NCBI GenBank assembly: GCA_023394955.1
Contig: JAEWZY010000048.1
Coordinates: 1-28,234 of the forward strand
Direction of reading: 5' to 3'
From: Bacillota bacterium
GTDB lineage: Bacteria > Bacillota > UBA4882 > UBA8346
DNA: 28,234 nucleotides
Shown: piece after piece, positions 6,758-15,352 of the stretch
Numbering within the stretch: the first letter of the stretch is position 1
Layout: each line of letters begins with the position of its first letter
Program-made: the position numbers and the translations under genes
Notes under the pieces: model-generated
Seen by the model: only the letters and a program-made list of their open reading frames with translations
Databases searched by the model: none
What the model was told of the DNA's origin: nothing

Positions 6758-7336
6758 TTGGTTGATAATCTATTCCGGGCCCTTAAAATCGGTCTTTTAT
6801 CTTTTACAATCTCTCTGATTATCTCCATCTTATCCGGGTCTTCATTAGGATTCTGGCTCTCGTTAACAGTACTGCTGTTAGTCATATTGACCGGGATAAT
6901 TTTCGATCTGATCGGAACAGCCGTTACGGCTGCTACTGAGGCGCCGTTCCATGCTATGGCTGCCGATAAAGTGATAGGTTCCAAGCAAGCAATCAATTTG
7001 ATCAGATATGCTGACCGGGTAGCTAATTTCTGCAATGACGTGGTGGGGGATATCGCCGGGACCCTTAGTGGAGCGCTAGTTGCGGGGATAATATTTGATT
7101 TCGCTAATTTCTTTAAAGTATTAAATCACGACTTACTGGGTTCCATCGGGGTAGCCTCAATTGCGGCATTGACCGTTGGCGGCAAGGCCTTTGGCAAGTC
7201 ATACGCCATTAAAAACGCCAATGAAATTATCTTTATGGTTGGAAAATTAATTTCTTTATTCAAAACCGATCCTTTTCAAATTAAAAAAGCCAAGCCGAAA
7301 GGGAAGGGAAATACACGAAAGGCAAAACGAAAATAA
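6758..7336 (+). CDS. oapA: OLE-associated protein OapA, membrane protein
   Basis: 192 residues. Two hydrophobic helices at about residues 10-28 and 33-55 are followed by a conserved segment TAATEAPFHAMAADKV and the motif DVVGD (D94, D98), which matches the paired aspartates known to matter in B. halodurans OapA (D104/D108). Further hydrophobic stretches lie at about 99-118 and 127-142. The C-terminal tail is strongly basic (KKAKPKGKGNTRKAKRK), suited to RNA contact. OapA binds OLE RNA and brings it to the cell membrane; it also has distant likeness to magnesium-transporter-type membrane domains. Start is TTG with AAAAAAGGTGA just upstream. The stop TAA shares one base with the dxs ATG, so the two are coupled. 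Confidence 0.92.
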   Translation: MVDNLFRALKIGLLSFTISLIISILSGSSLGFWLSLTVLLLVILTGIIFDLIGTAVTAATEAPFHAMAADKVIGSKQAINLIRYADRVANFCNDVVGDIAGTLSGALVAGIIFDFANFFKVLNHDLLGSIGVASIAALTVGGKAFGKSYAIKNANEIIFMVGKLISLFKTDPFQIKKAKPKGKGNTRKAKRK

Positions 7337-9234
7337 TGAGCGATTTGTTAAGCGCGATTAATCAACCTTCCGATTTGAAGCAGTTAAGCGACGAACAGTT
7401 AGTCCGGTTGGCGGCGGAGATCCGTGATTTTTTGCTTAAAACAGTAGCCCAAACCGGAGGACACCTGGCCTCCAATTTAGGCGTCGTCGAGCTAACCTTG
7501 GCATTGCATTCAGTGTTTCAAAGCCCGGTTGATCAGATTATTTGGGATGTCGGCCATCAGTCGTATATCCATAAAATTATCACCGGGAGGTTTTCCCGGT
7601 TTGAAACCCTGCGACAATACAAAGGCCTGAGCGGTTTTCCAAAATCGGAAGAGAGTGTTCATGACCCTTTCGCTACCGGACATAGTTCCACTTCCATTTC
7701 GGCAGCGATCGGCCTGGCTAAAGCCAGAGATTTGTTGGGTGAAAACAATAAAATAATAGCGGTTATCGGTGACGGGTCGCTTACCGGGGGCATGGCTTTT
7801 GAGGCTTTAAACCATCTGGGGCACCTCCAAACCGATCTAATCATCGTGCTTAACGATAATGAGATGTCGATCTCTAAAAACGTCGGCGCTTTATCCCGTT
7901 ACTTAACCAGGCTTCGACTAAACCCACGTTTACGTAGGCTTAAGACTGATGTTCAGGATTTATTGAATAAGATACCCAGGTTGGGGCCGGTTACTGTCCG
8001 TACCCTTGAAAAACTGGAGGACAGCATCAGTTATCTGGTGATTCCGGGGATGTTCTTTGAAGAATTAGGAATTAATTATTTGGGCCCCATTGACGGACAT
8101 AATATCAACGATCTGAAGTTACATTTGAAACAAGCGGCGATCCATAAAGGTCCGGTCTTGGTCCACGTATTGACCACTAAAGGAAAAGGGTATGAACTGG
8201 CGGAAAAAAACCCCCAGCGTTTTCACGGCACCGGCCCCTTCGAACTTGGCAACGGCCAAAAAATCGGCGACTCCATGAGCATGAGCTTCACTGAGGTTTT
8301 TTCAAAGAGCCTTATGGAAATGGCCCGGAAGGACTCGAAAATCCTGGCGATTACCGCAGCGATGGCGGACGGGACCGGGCTGATCGATTTTGCTAGAGAG
8401 TTTCCGGAACGTTTTTTTGATGTCGGTATTGCCGAAGAACATGCGGTGACCTTAGCGGCAGGCTTAGCTAAAAAAGGCTTCCGACCGGTGGTGGCGGTCT
8501 ATTCTACTTTTCTGCAGCGGGCTTACGATCAAATTATTCATGACGTTTGTTTACAAAAATTACCGGTCGTCTTCATGTTGGACCGGGCCGGTTTGGTAGG
8601 CCCGGACGGGCCGACGCACCACGGCGCTTTTGATCTTTCCTACTTAAGACATATTCCCAATTTGACGCTGATGGCGCCTAAAGACGGCAATGAATTGCAA
8701 GACATGATCTTTACGGCATTACGGATTAACGGCCCGGTGGCCATCAGATACCCAAAACGGGACGGCTTAAAACTGATTATGGAAGGCGCCCCCAAAGAAC
8801 TTTCTTATGGCCGGGGCGAGATCGTTCAATCTGGACAAGCTGTGGCCTTAATCGCGGTGGGCTCGATGGTAGAAACCGCGCTTCGCGCCGGGCGGCGTCT
8901 CCAAAAAAACGGAATCAATTGTACCGTGGTTAACGCTAGGTTTGTTAAACCCCTGGACAAAGAGCTGTTGCTACAATTAGCCGCCAGCCATCAAAATATA
9001 ATTACAATTGAAGAGAATGTGATTGCCGGGGGTTTTGGAGCTGCGGTGGCGGAGTTTTTGGCCGCTAAGGGTCTGCGAGGGGTAAACTTAAAAATCTTAG
9101 GGTTGCCCGATCGGTTCATTACTCACGGCTCTACCGAGGTATTATTGGAAAATTGCGGTTTGGATACGGAAGGAGTTTGTCGGGCAGTCCGAGAATTAAA
9201 TCTGCCGATAGTAGGAATTAGGGTGAAAGGATAA
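7336..9234 (+). CDS. dxs: 1-deoxy-D-xylulose-5-phosphate synthase
   Basis: 632 residues, full length. Makes DXP from pyruvate and glyceraldehyde 3-phosphate, the first step of the MEP isoprenoid pathway (DXP also feeds thiamine and pyridoxal in many bacteria). The thiamine diphosphate motif runs from GDGSLTGG (D146) to the Asn in LNDNEMSIS (N173). The catalytic Glu region is GIAEEHAVTLAAG (E367/E368) and the central domain has DRAGLVGPDGPTHHG. The C-terminal transketolase-type domain is complete with VNARFVKPLD and ENVIAGGFGAAVAE. ATG 7336 overlaps the oapA stop by one base. With the polyprenyl synthase upstream, this frames OLE with isoprenoid genes. Confidence 0.97.
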   Translation: MSDLLSAINQPSDLKQLSDEQLVRLAAEIRDFLLKTVAQTGGHLASNLGVVELTLALHSVFQSPVDQIIWDVGHQSYIHKIITGRFSRFETLRQYKGLSGFPKSEESVHDPFATGHSSTSISAAIGLAKARDLLGENNKIIAVIGDGSLTGGMAFEALNHLGHLQTDLIIVLNDNEMSISKNVGALSRYLTRLRLNPRLRRLKTDVQDLLNKIPRLGPVTVRTLEKLEDSISYLVIPGMFFEELGINYLGPIDGHNINDLKLHLKQAAIHKGPVLVHVLTTKGKGYELAEKNPQRFHGTGPFELGNGQKIGDSMSMSFTEVFSKSLMEMARKDSKILAITAAMADGTGLIDFAREFPERFFDVGIAEEHAVTLAAGLAKKGFRPVVAVYSTFLQRAYDQIIHDVCLQKLPVVFMLDRAGLVGPDGPTHHGAFDLSYLRHIPNLTLMAPKDGNELQDMIFTALRINGPVAIRYPKRDGLKLIMEGAPKELSYGRGEIVQSGQAVALIAVGSMVETALRAGRRLQKNGINCTVVNARFVKPLDKELLLQLAASHQNIITIEENVIAGGFGAAVAEFLAAKGLRGVNLKILGLPDRFITHGSTEVLLENCGLDTEGVCRAVRELNLPIVGIRVKG

Positions 9235-9237
9235 TCG

Positions 9238-9930
9238 ATGGAACAACGTAGTTACCGTTATTTAGATCTAATCTCAGGTTTTTTTGTGGCAGTTTTACTG
9301 ATCAGTAACATCGTTTCCGTGAAGGCGATCCGTTTGGCCCTTCCTTTGACTGGGCTTGCCTTCACATTCGATGGGGGGACTTTACTGTTTCCCCTTAGTT
9401 ACATATTTGCGGATATTCTCACTGAAGTTTACGGTTATGAACGGTCACGCCGGGTGATTTGGGCGGGGTTTGCCGGCCTGGTTTTAATGGCTGTGGTCAT
9501 TTGGGTGGTTGGAGTGGTCCCGGCCGATCCGGGCTGGTCTTTACAGGGTTCCTACCAAGCTTTGTTAATGACCGCGCCCCGGATCGCGCTGGCAAGTATC
9601 ATCGCCTATTTTATAGGCGAATTCAGCAACAGTTACATATTGTCCCGCTTAAAAATCTATACTAAAGGCAAATATCTTTGGGTCAGGACCATTGGTTCCA
9701 CTTTGGTCGGCCAGTTGATCGACTCTTTTTTATTTGTCTGGATAGCATTCGGAGGCGTCTGGGAAAATTCGTTGGTCATACGGGTCTTAATCTCAAACTA
9801 TCTCTTTAAAACCGGGTATGAGATCTTGGCGACCCCCTTAACCTATGCTGTCACTAATTGGCTTAAACGAAGAGAAAATGAGGACCATTACGATCATAAC
9901 GCTAATTATAATCCGTTTATTTTAAAATAG
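9238..9930 (+). CDS. YhhQ/Vut_1-family transporter, probable queuosine precursor importer
   Basis: 230 residues with about six membrane helices. Family features include LDLISGFFVAVLLISNIVS at the start, FPLSYIFADILTEVYGYERSRRVIWAGF in the middle, and RTIGSTLVGQLIDSFLFVWIAFGG near the end, all typical of the YhhQ (COG1738) group that imports 7-deazaguanine precursors for queuosine or archaeosine. Cytoplasmic membrane. ATG 9238 lies four bases after the dxs stop with AAAGGA inside the end of dxs, so it is the last gene of the oapA-dxs unit. The function is taken from the family; no queuosine genes are visible in the window. Confidence 0.85.
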   Translation: MEQRSYRYLDLISGFFVAVLLISNIVSVKAIRLALPLTGLAFTFDGGTLLFPLSYIFADILTEVYGYERSRRVIWAGFAGLVLMAVVIWVVGVVPADPGWSLQGSYQALLMTAPRIALASIIAYFIGEFSNSYILSRLKIYTKGKYLWVRTIGSTLVGQLIDSFLFVWIAFGGVWENSLVIRVLISNYLFKTGYEILATPLTYAVTNWLKRRENEDHYDHNANYNPFILK

Positions 9931-10053
9931 ACGAAATTTTCCAACAGGAACAGGCCGGCTAATAGTGAATATCCTCAAAAGTGTGAGGGGGAAAAAGAAT
10001 AAAGTTTTATCACGATACGCAAGATACTAAAAAATGGCTGAGGAGGGATTGTT

Positions 10054-10731
10054 GTGATAAGAATTCGTGTTCTTACCTTTTTAACCGTAATTGGGTTATT
10101 ATTGACCTCAGGGGGGGCTGCTTTAGGTTATGGAGTATTTGGCGCAACCGACTTAATGAGCACTCCTTCCACCGCAACCCTTGGCCCTAATAGCGCCGGG
10201 TTCGCTTTGAACTTTATAGAAGGAGATGTTACCTGTTTTAACCTGGATTATGGTTTGATCCCCGATCTGGAAATCGGTTTGTCGGTAATGGATTTTGATT
10301 ATGAGGGATCTGGCTGGAAATATGATGAAACCTATATTACCTTGCGCGGGAAATTCAGGTTGCTGCGGGAAACCGCATCCGCTCCGGCATTAGCCGTTGG
10401 GATCCAGGACATCGGGGAAGAAGATCTGGATGTCTCGCCTTATTTAGTAATCTCTAAAAACCTGGGACCGGATTTGGATGTTGAGGGTTATCTGGGAGTT
10501 GGAGGCGGAGAAATCGACGGCATCTTTGGGGGCTTAAGCAAAACCTTTAACATTAGCCCTGCCCAAAGAGGCAATAATAATTTGTCCAAAATCCAACTGA
10601 TTTTGGAATTTGACTCCGACAACCTGAACTTAGCTAGTAGGTTTCATATCGGTCCCCGTACTAAAATCAACTTTGGATTTTACGATATGGAAGACTGGGT
10701 GATGGGAATAACCTATAGTACCGGGAGATAG
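10054..10731 (+). CDS. Secreted beta-barrel-like protein, YjbH-type N-terminal motif
   Basis: 225 residues. Residues 1-25 are a clear signal peptide (IRIRVLTFLTVIGLLL, then AALGYG). The mature part starts with GVFGATDLMSTPSTATLG, which resembles the GxTGLxxxPTA opening of YjbH-like and related outer-membrane proteins, followed by alternating hydrophobic strands with Gly and aromatic residues (LEIGLSVMDFDY, TYITLRGKF, LDVEGYLGVGGG, TKINFGFYDMEDW, VMGITYS). This points to a small beta-barrel or beta-sandwich in the envelope. GTG start behind GAGGAGGGA. The gene is separated from the transporter gene by 123 bases and followed by a strong terminator, so it is a single unit. No specific function assigned. 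Confidence 0.7.
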   Translation: MIRIRVLTFLTVIGLLLTSGGAALGYGVFGATDLMSTPSTATLGPNSAGFALNFIEGDVTCFNLDYGLIPDLEIGLSVMDFDYEGSGWKYDETYITLRGKFRLLRETASAPALAVGIQDIGEEDLDVSPYLVISKNLGPDLDVEGYLGVGGGEIDGIFGGLSKTFNISPAQRGNNNLSKIQLILEFDSDNLNLASRFHIGPRTKINFGFYDMEDWVMGITYSTGR

Positions 10732-10785
10732 GTTTCCCTCAATTTATAGTAGGGCGTTACATTTGGATGGAATTGATTGTAATTA

Positions 10786-10814
10786 AAATAAATAACCTTT
10801 TAGGTTATTTATTT
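10786..10814 (+). terminator. Rho-independent terminator
   Basis: AAATAAATAACCT at 10786-10798 and its exact complement AGGTTATTTATTT at 10802-10814 form a 13-bp stem with a 3-base loop; the descending arm ends in a T-run. The A-run on the other side makes it possibly bidirectional. Confidence 0.8.
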
Positions 10815-10891
10815 TTTGATGATAGTGTTTGAAGTGTTTCGATAAAGATTATGCTGTTAATTCCGATATTTATTTTAGGGACTTTTCATTT

Positions 10892-10897
10892 TATAAT
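10892..10897 (+). promoter_or_regulatory. -10 box upstream of the receiver fragment / GGDEF-EAL unit
   Basis: Perfect TATAAT with a weak TTTATT at 10869-10874 at 17 bases. The implied start near 10904 gives a 60-base leader to the ATG at 10965. Confidence 0.45.
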
Positions 10898-10964
10898 ATA
10901 AAGTTTCAAGGTGAATGCCGATTACCATTCATTATGAGCGGTTTGATAATGAGGAGGTTTTTTT

Positions 10965-11159
10965 ATGCCTGCAGATAAGGGTGAGGTTACCACTTCAAAA
11001 GCTGATGAGGACATTTTACGCGCGTATCGATTGGGAGTTAATTCATTCATTACCAAGCCGATTAATTTTCAAAGTTTACTGGAGACAGTAGAAATTATAT
11101 CGCGCTATTGGTTTAATATTGTGGAATTACCAAGCCGATCATCGGGGGTCCAGCAATGA
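10965..11159 (+). CDS. Truncated CheY/Rcp1-like receiver domain, C-terminal half only
   Basis: 64 residues. From residue 9 on it matches the last part of Rcp1-type single-domain response regulators: TTSKADEDILRAYRLGVNSFITKPINFQSLLETVEII, then RYWFNIVELP. The switch Ser/Thr and the conserved Lys (TKP) are present, but the first half with the acidic pocket and phosphoacceptor Asp is missing. A very good GAGGAGG site precedes the ATG at seven to eight bases, and the stop overlaps the next ATG (ATGA), so the fragment is probably translated and coupled to the REC-PAS-GGDEF-EAL gene. Either an in-frame deletion removed the N-terminal half and kept the start, or the remnant serves as a translated leader. 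It cannot be phosphorylated in the usual way. Confidence 0.75.
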   Translation: MPADKGEVTTSKADEDILRAYRLGVNSFITKPINFQSLLETVEIISRYWFNIVELPSRSSGVQQ

Positions 11160-13261
11160 TAGAATATAAAATCAAATTATTAATCATTGACGATGATGAA
11201 GATGATTACTTTCTAATTCGAGATTTACTATCCGATATTAGAGAAGTCAAGTATGAAACAAGTTGGGCCAGTTCATATCGGTTGGCGCTCCAGGCCTTGG
11301 AATCAAATAAATTCGACGCTTGTTTGCTCGATTACCGTCTGGGGGAACATACCGGATTAGATCTGCTCCAGGAGATTATGGACCGGGGATTTCGGATTCC
11401 CACCATCTTACTTACCGGACAAGGAGATCATGCCATTGATATTGAAGCGATGAATGTCGGAGCTTCCGATTACTTGGTAAAAGGCGAGGTGGGACCGGTA
11501 ATTTTAGAACGATCCATTCGTTATGCGATGGAAAGGAAAAGAATGGAGGATGAGCTTTTCGACGAAAAAGAAAGGGCTCTAGTCACCTTGGCATCAATTG
11601 GAGATTCGGTAATTACAACCGATAACAATTTCCGAATCATATATATGAATCAAGAGGCCGAAACGATCACGGCTTGGAAGAACGAAGAAGTCCAGGGTTT
11701 GCTTCTTCCCCAAATATTAACGGTATTCAATGAAATAACCCGTGAATCCCTGGGTAACCCGGTAGAAAAAGTATTACGCGAAGGTGAAAAAATAAACTTT
11801 TCAAGTAAGGCCCTTCTGGTTAACCGTGAGGGCGGCGAATATGCCATCGAGGCCACTGCTTCACCGATTAGAAACCGGGAAGAAAAAATCACCGGGATTG
11901 TAATTGTTTTAAGAGATGTTACCCGAACTAGGGAACTCACTAAAAAAATTTCATATCAGGCTAGCCACGATTCTTTAACGGGATTGGTCAATCGGGGAAA
12001 GTTTGAGGAACAATTACAACAGGTAATAGAAAGCGCCAAATATCAAAATTTGTCGCATGTGTTGTTTTTCATGGATTTGGATCGCTTTAAAATAGTTAAT
12101 GATACTTGTGGGCATTTTGCCGGAGATCAGTTATTAAAACAGATCTCAAATTTACTTGAAAAAAACTTGAGGCACTCCGATGTTGTTGCGCGCATAGGGG
12201 GAGATGAATTCGCAGTTATCTTGGAGAATTGTCCGCTTTTAAAAGCCCGAGAAATTGCCAATAAAATTTGTCGGACGATTCAAAATTACCGGTTTGCCTG
12301 GCGGGAAAATCAATTTACGATCGGTATTAGTATCGGTGTTGTTGAGATTGACGCCGGCAGCGTCAGCGCTGACCGGGTGTTAAACGATGCTGATGAGGCT
12401 TGTTACATGGCTAAGGAGAACGGAGGAAATAAAGTCCACGTATATCAAAAGAATGGAGAAATAGCCAAACATAGCGGTGAAGTTCGATGGGTGCTTGATA
12501 TTAACCGGGCTTTTGAAGATAATCGTTTCCGCCTTTTTTATCAGCCAATTGTACCGCTCACTGGCGATAATAATGTCAATCATTATGAGATATTAATCCG
12601 AATGCTGGATCGAAAGGGAAATTTGATTTATCCGGGTAGTTTTTTGCCTGCCGCCCAAAGGTATAAGTTGATGCCATCCATTGACCGCTGGGTGATTAAT
12701 ACTTATTTCTCATTTTATGTCGTAAATTATCAAAAGAGATCTAATAAACCAGTTTTTTGCAATATTAATCTTTCAGGATTGTTCCTCAATGAAGAATTCG
12801 CTTTGGAGTATATTGAGGACCAATTTAGACAATACCAAGTTCCACCGGAAACGATTTGTTTTGAAATAACCGAAACCTTAGCGATTGCTAATTTTGACAA
12901 AGTAATCAAATTCATTCAAAAGTTAAGGAATATCGGCTGCCGTTTCGCTTTGGATGACTTTGGAAATGGATTGGCGACTTTTAGTTATTTGAAGAATCTA
13001 CCCGTTGACTATGTGAAAATCGACGGTTCATTTGTAAAGCACATGGTGGACAACATGGTTGATTCGGCAGTGGTGGAATCTATTAACCAGATTGCGCATT
13101 TGATGAATATCAAAACCATTGCCGAGTTTGTAGAGAGTGAAGTTGTTTTTATGAAGTTAAAAGAGATCGGGGTCGATTTCGCCCAAGGATATTGGATTGC
13201 CAAGCCGGCCGCTTTGGAGGGGATTGAGCCCCGGGATGCAAAGCTGAGCTTCGGAAAGTGA
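11156..13261 (+). CDS. Response regulator with REC-PAS-GGDEF-EAL domains (cyclic-di-GMP turnover)
   Basis: 701 residues, cytoplasmic. REC domain 1-125: acidic pair D12/D13, phosphoacceptor D59 in LLDYR, T87, K109. PAS domain about 140-260 (DSVITTDNNFRIIYMNQEAE, IVIVLRDVTRTRE). GGDEF domain about 268-430: DSLTGLVNR, FFMDLDRFKIVND and an intact GGDEF at 348-352, with an RxxD inhibitory site (R339-D342) at the right distance. EAL domain about 445-690: the signature is EIL (E478), with EITET, LDDFGNG and KTIAEFVE retained. Both synthase and phosphodiesterase activities look possible, set by phosphorylation of the REC domain and PAS input. The partner histidine kinase is not in the window. ATG overlaps the stop of the receiver fragment. 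Confidence 0.93.
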   Translation: MIEYKIKLLIIDDDEDDYFLIRDLLSDIREVKYETSWASSYRLALQALESNKFDACLLDYRLGEHTGLDLLQEIMDRGFRIPTILLTGQGDHAIDIEAMNVGASDYLVKGEVGPVILERSIRYAMERKRMEDELFDEKERALVTLASIGDSVITTDNNFRIIYMNQEAETITAWKNEEVQGLLLPQILTVFNEITRESLGNPVEKVLREGEKINFSSKALLVNREGGEYAIEATASPIRNREEKITGIVIVLRDVTRTRELTKKISYQASHDSLTGLVNRGKFEEQLQQVIESAKYQNLSHVLFFMDLDRFKIVNDTCGHFAGDQLLKQISNLLEKNLRHSDVVARIGGDEFAVILENCPLLKAREIANKICRTIQNYRFAWRENQFTIGISIGVVEIDAGSVSADRVLNDADEACYMAKENGGNKVHVYQKNGEIAKHSGEVRWVLDINRAFEDNRFRLFYQPIVPLTGDNNVNHYEILIRMLDRKGNLIYPGSFLPAAQRYKLMPSIDRWVINTYFSFYVVNYQKRSNKPVFCNINLSGLFLNEEFALEYIEDQFRQYQVPPETICFEITETLAIANFDKVIKFIQKLRNIGCRFALDDFGNGLATFSYLKNLPVDYVKIDGSFVKHMVDNMVDSAVVESINQIAHLMNIKTIAEFVESEVVFMKLKEIGVDFAQGYWIAKPAALEGIEPRDAKLSFGK

Positions 13262-13306
13262 ATAGGATTAGATATTAAAAGCCTAATTAATGGTTGACAG
13301 ATCCGA

Positions 13307-13336
13307 TTTACAGTTATCAAGTCGACCTGATATAAT
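13307..13336 (+). promoter_or_regulatory. Promoter for the omptin-like gene
   Basis: TTTACA at 13307-13312, 18-base spacer, perfect TATAAT at 13331-13336. The TTGACA at 13294-13299 is 31 bases from the -10 and is too far to serve it. Confidence 0.55.
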
Positions 13337-13374
13337 TAAGTTACCCTAATTTAACTGGAAAAGAGTAATTCGTG

Positions 13375-14268
13375 ATGAAAAAGTTTTTTGTGTTTTGCTT
13401 AGTCTGTTTAGCCTCTTTTTTTATGGCGACAACAACCTTAGCCGAACCTGATTTAAGAATTTCCTTCCAAGAATGGGATTCGGCCGGTTCTTTTGATTAT
13501 ACACTTTATTATCCGTATTCTTCCCAAGTGATTTCTAAAGTTAGGCTACCTCAGAACCAACGGATGACTATTTTAAAGGCTGAGTATACTCTGGATGAGG
13601 AAAAGAGTTTTATCAGGCTTCAACTTGGCAAGACAGGCGCAGCGATTAAGGGAAGGGGTTCCGACTCCGATTGGAGGAACACGGGTTCCGATACCTTAAC
13701 AGACTATGGCGAGTTGGACGCTTACGGCAGACAAAGCAATATTTCGATTCATTTCGAGACGGTACTGATTAAAAATCAGGTCCACCAAGCCAATCTACTT
13801 TTGGGTTGGGTGCAACAGGAAACCGTCAATGAACTTAAAAACATTGTTTATCATCTTGACGCCGGGGAAGATGTTGGCGACCAATCCCAACCGGATAACG
13901 GGAGCCGACTTGACGGCGTATTCCGCGGATTGCTAGTTGGTATCAATGATGAATTGTTCATAGCTCCGGATTTGATCCTTACTACCGGATTAAACGTGTT
14001 AATTTTAAATGCCAAAGCATACGGTCATTGGGCCAATCATGATCCGGCCTGGAATTGGGAGAATGAAGGCAGGGCAGTAGGTTATGGAGCGAATATCGGG
14101 ATGAAATATGGCTTCAATAGCAATATCCAAGCAGAGCTGTGTTACTATTATAACCATGTAAAAGCCATCGAATGTAGTGAAATCCTTAACGGGTCATTAT
14201 TAGCGCAATTGGTCGATTTAGAATATGAGCAGAAAGGATGGCGGGCCGGTTTGGTTATCCTGTTCTGA
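13375..14268 (+). CDS. Omptin-like outer-membrane beta-barrel protein
   Basis: 297 residues from ATG 13375 (a GTG sits one codon upstream). Residues up to about 24 form a signal peptide ending TTLAEP. The mature protein is rich in alternating strands and ends in GWRAGLVILF, a C-terminal Phe strand typical of outer-membrane barrels. Counting from the GTG, DSDW at 98-101 followed by TGSDTLTDYGEL resembles the DxDW of omptin proteases, where both aspartates are catalytic. The second omptin pair (Asp-x-His) corresponds best to ANHDP at 221-225, where His is kept but the Asp is Ala. So this looks like an omptin-fold relative (similar proteins are annotated as protochlamydia-type outer membrane proteins), perhaps not a protease. 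It has its own promoter; no operon partner. Confidence 0.65.
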   Translation: MKKFFVFCLVCLASFFMATTTLAEPDLRISFQEWDSAGSFDYTLYYPYSSQVISKVRLPQNQRMTILKAEYTLDEEKSFIRLQLGKTGAAIKGRGSDSDWRNTGSDTLTDYGELDAYGRQSNISIHFETVLIKNQVHQANLLLGWVQQETVNELKNIVYHLDAGEDVGDQSQPDNGSRLDGVFRGLLVGINDELFIAPDLILTTGLNVLILNAKAYGHWANHDPAWNWENEGRAVGYGANIGMKYGFNSNIQAELCYYYNHVKAIECSEILNGSLLAQLVDLEYEQKGWRAGLVILF

Positions 14269-14491
14269 CTATGAGGCGAGAGATAGAGGAGTGCTGTGAA
14301 AAGGCTAGTTATAACGCAGAAAATACAGTTGAAATTCACCGCTAAAATTATGATTTGTTTTTCTCCGTCAGATGCTACTATTTTAGCCCACTGCTCCGGC
14401 AATGTTTATCCCCAAAGCAATCCCGGAAATGACCTGGTTTGATAATCCAAGGCTTTCGTATTAAAAATAGATGTCAATCAATGATTAGTGC

Positions 14492-14520
14492 TTGACAAAA
14501 TATGAGCGTGAAGGTAATAT
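14492..14520 (+). promoter_or_regulatory. Promoter for the TetR-family gene with adjacent palindrome
   Basis: TTGACA at 14492-14497, 17 bases, TAATAT at 14515-14520. Just upstream, AATCAATGATT (14476-14486) is a perfect odd palindrome, a candidate operator for autoregulation. The preceding 14269-14475 holds no gene I can support. Confidence 0.7.
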
Positions 14521-14564
14521 AAAACTAATGAACGATTTATTAACATATTCACGAGGAGAAAATT

Positions 14565-15155
14565 ATGTCCGATGACCGTAAAACAGAGATCTTACAAGCC
14601 TTTATGAAACTAGTGAGCCGGTTCGGGCTTGATAAAACCACGATGCAGGACATTGCCAAGGAGGCCGGAGTCAGCGTCGGGGTGATCTATAAAGACTATG
14701 CCAACAAGGAAGACCTAATTGATGCTTATGCCGACTGGGTCGTTAAAAAAATCATCAACGATTATCAAACGCTTATCGATAAAACTCTTTCTCCCGAAGA
14801 ACAGCTACATGATTTAATGGTTGGTTCAATCAAACTTATATGTGACAGTACAGGTAGTAGCCTTGGGATTCATCAAATTTTAGCGGATGAAAATTCCTTG
14901 AAATATATACGGAAGAATTTTTCTCGAAAAGATGAAATTAATAAATGTTTTAAGGGCTTAATTAGCGATGTTATGCGGGATGGAGTCGAGCAAGGCGCAT
15001 TCCGGATCGAAGATGTGCCACAGACAGCGATGTTGTTTGCGGACGCATTTCGCGGTTATTATGCGGATATAGTGTTTGAAGGAATTGATCGTGACAGTCT
15101 TTTATCAAAGCTCGAAGTGATGTTCAAATTTTTAATAAGGATAATCAAGGAGTAA
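14565..15155 (+). CDS. TetR/AcrR-family transcriptional regulator
   Basis: 196 residues. The N-terminal DNA-binding domain is typical: ILQAFMKLVSRFGLDKTTMQDIAKEAG, then VSVGVIYKDYANKEDLI, with the helix-turn-helix at about residues 25-46. The rest is the helical ligand-binding and dimer domain. Gene placement directly before an adaptor/RND/TolC operon in the same direction, with dyads near both promoters, makes it the likely repressor of that operon, released by a pump substrate. GAGGAG precedes the ATG at good spacing. The ligand cannot be predicted from the sequence. Confidence 0.92.
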   Translation: MSDDRKTEILQAFMKLVSRFGLDKTTMQDIAKEAGVSVGVIYKDYANKEDLIDAYADWVVKKIINDYQTLIDKTLSPEEQLHDLMVGSIKLICDSTGSSLGIHQILADENSLKYIRKNFSRKDEINKCFKGLISDVMRDGVEQGAFRIEDVPQTAMLFADAFRGYYADIVFEGIDRDSLLSKLEVMFKFLIRIIKE

Positions 15156-15190
15156 TTTTTTTAAGCTATCGTGAATATGTTAACGAATTA

Positions 15191-15255
15191 TTTACAAATT
15201 TAAAAGTTCACATCATAATAGATTAATGAATTTAAATGCTAAAAGTATTTAAATT
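15191..15255 (+). promoter_or_regulatory. Efflux-operon promoter and AT-rich dyad (candidate operator)
   Basis: TTTACA at 15191-15196, 17 bases, CATAAT at 15214-15219. Directly downstream AATTTAAATGC (15229-15239) and GTATTTAAATT (15245-15255) form an inverted repeat around TAAAA, near the expected transcription start. This is where a TetR-type repressor would block transcription. No T-tract follows, so it is not a simple terminator. Confidence 0.5.
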
Positions 15256-15352
15256 GAAAGAGGTGATGCCGGCAGAAAATTAAGTTTTAAGAAGAGAAAA
15301 TGCGAGTTAAGCAAATCATTAGTTTATAACCTATTTCAAGGAGGAGATATTT

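Noticed and set aside
9931..10053. Possible cyclic-di-GMP or other riboswitch before the barrel gene at 10054
   Set aside because: Only a 5-bp hairpin (CCTCA/TGAGG) and no conserved riboswitch core could be found.
13294..13299. TTGACA as -35 for the omptin-like gene
   Set aside because: It is 31 bases from the TATAAT at 13331; TTTACA at 13307 gives an 18-base spacer instead.
14350..14442. 30-codon ORF between the omptin-like and TetR genes
   Set aside because: No ribosome binding site and no recognisable motif; too short to support even as a gene remnant.
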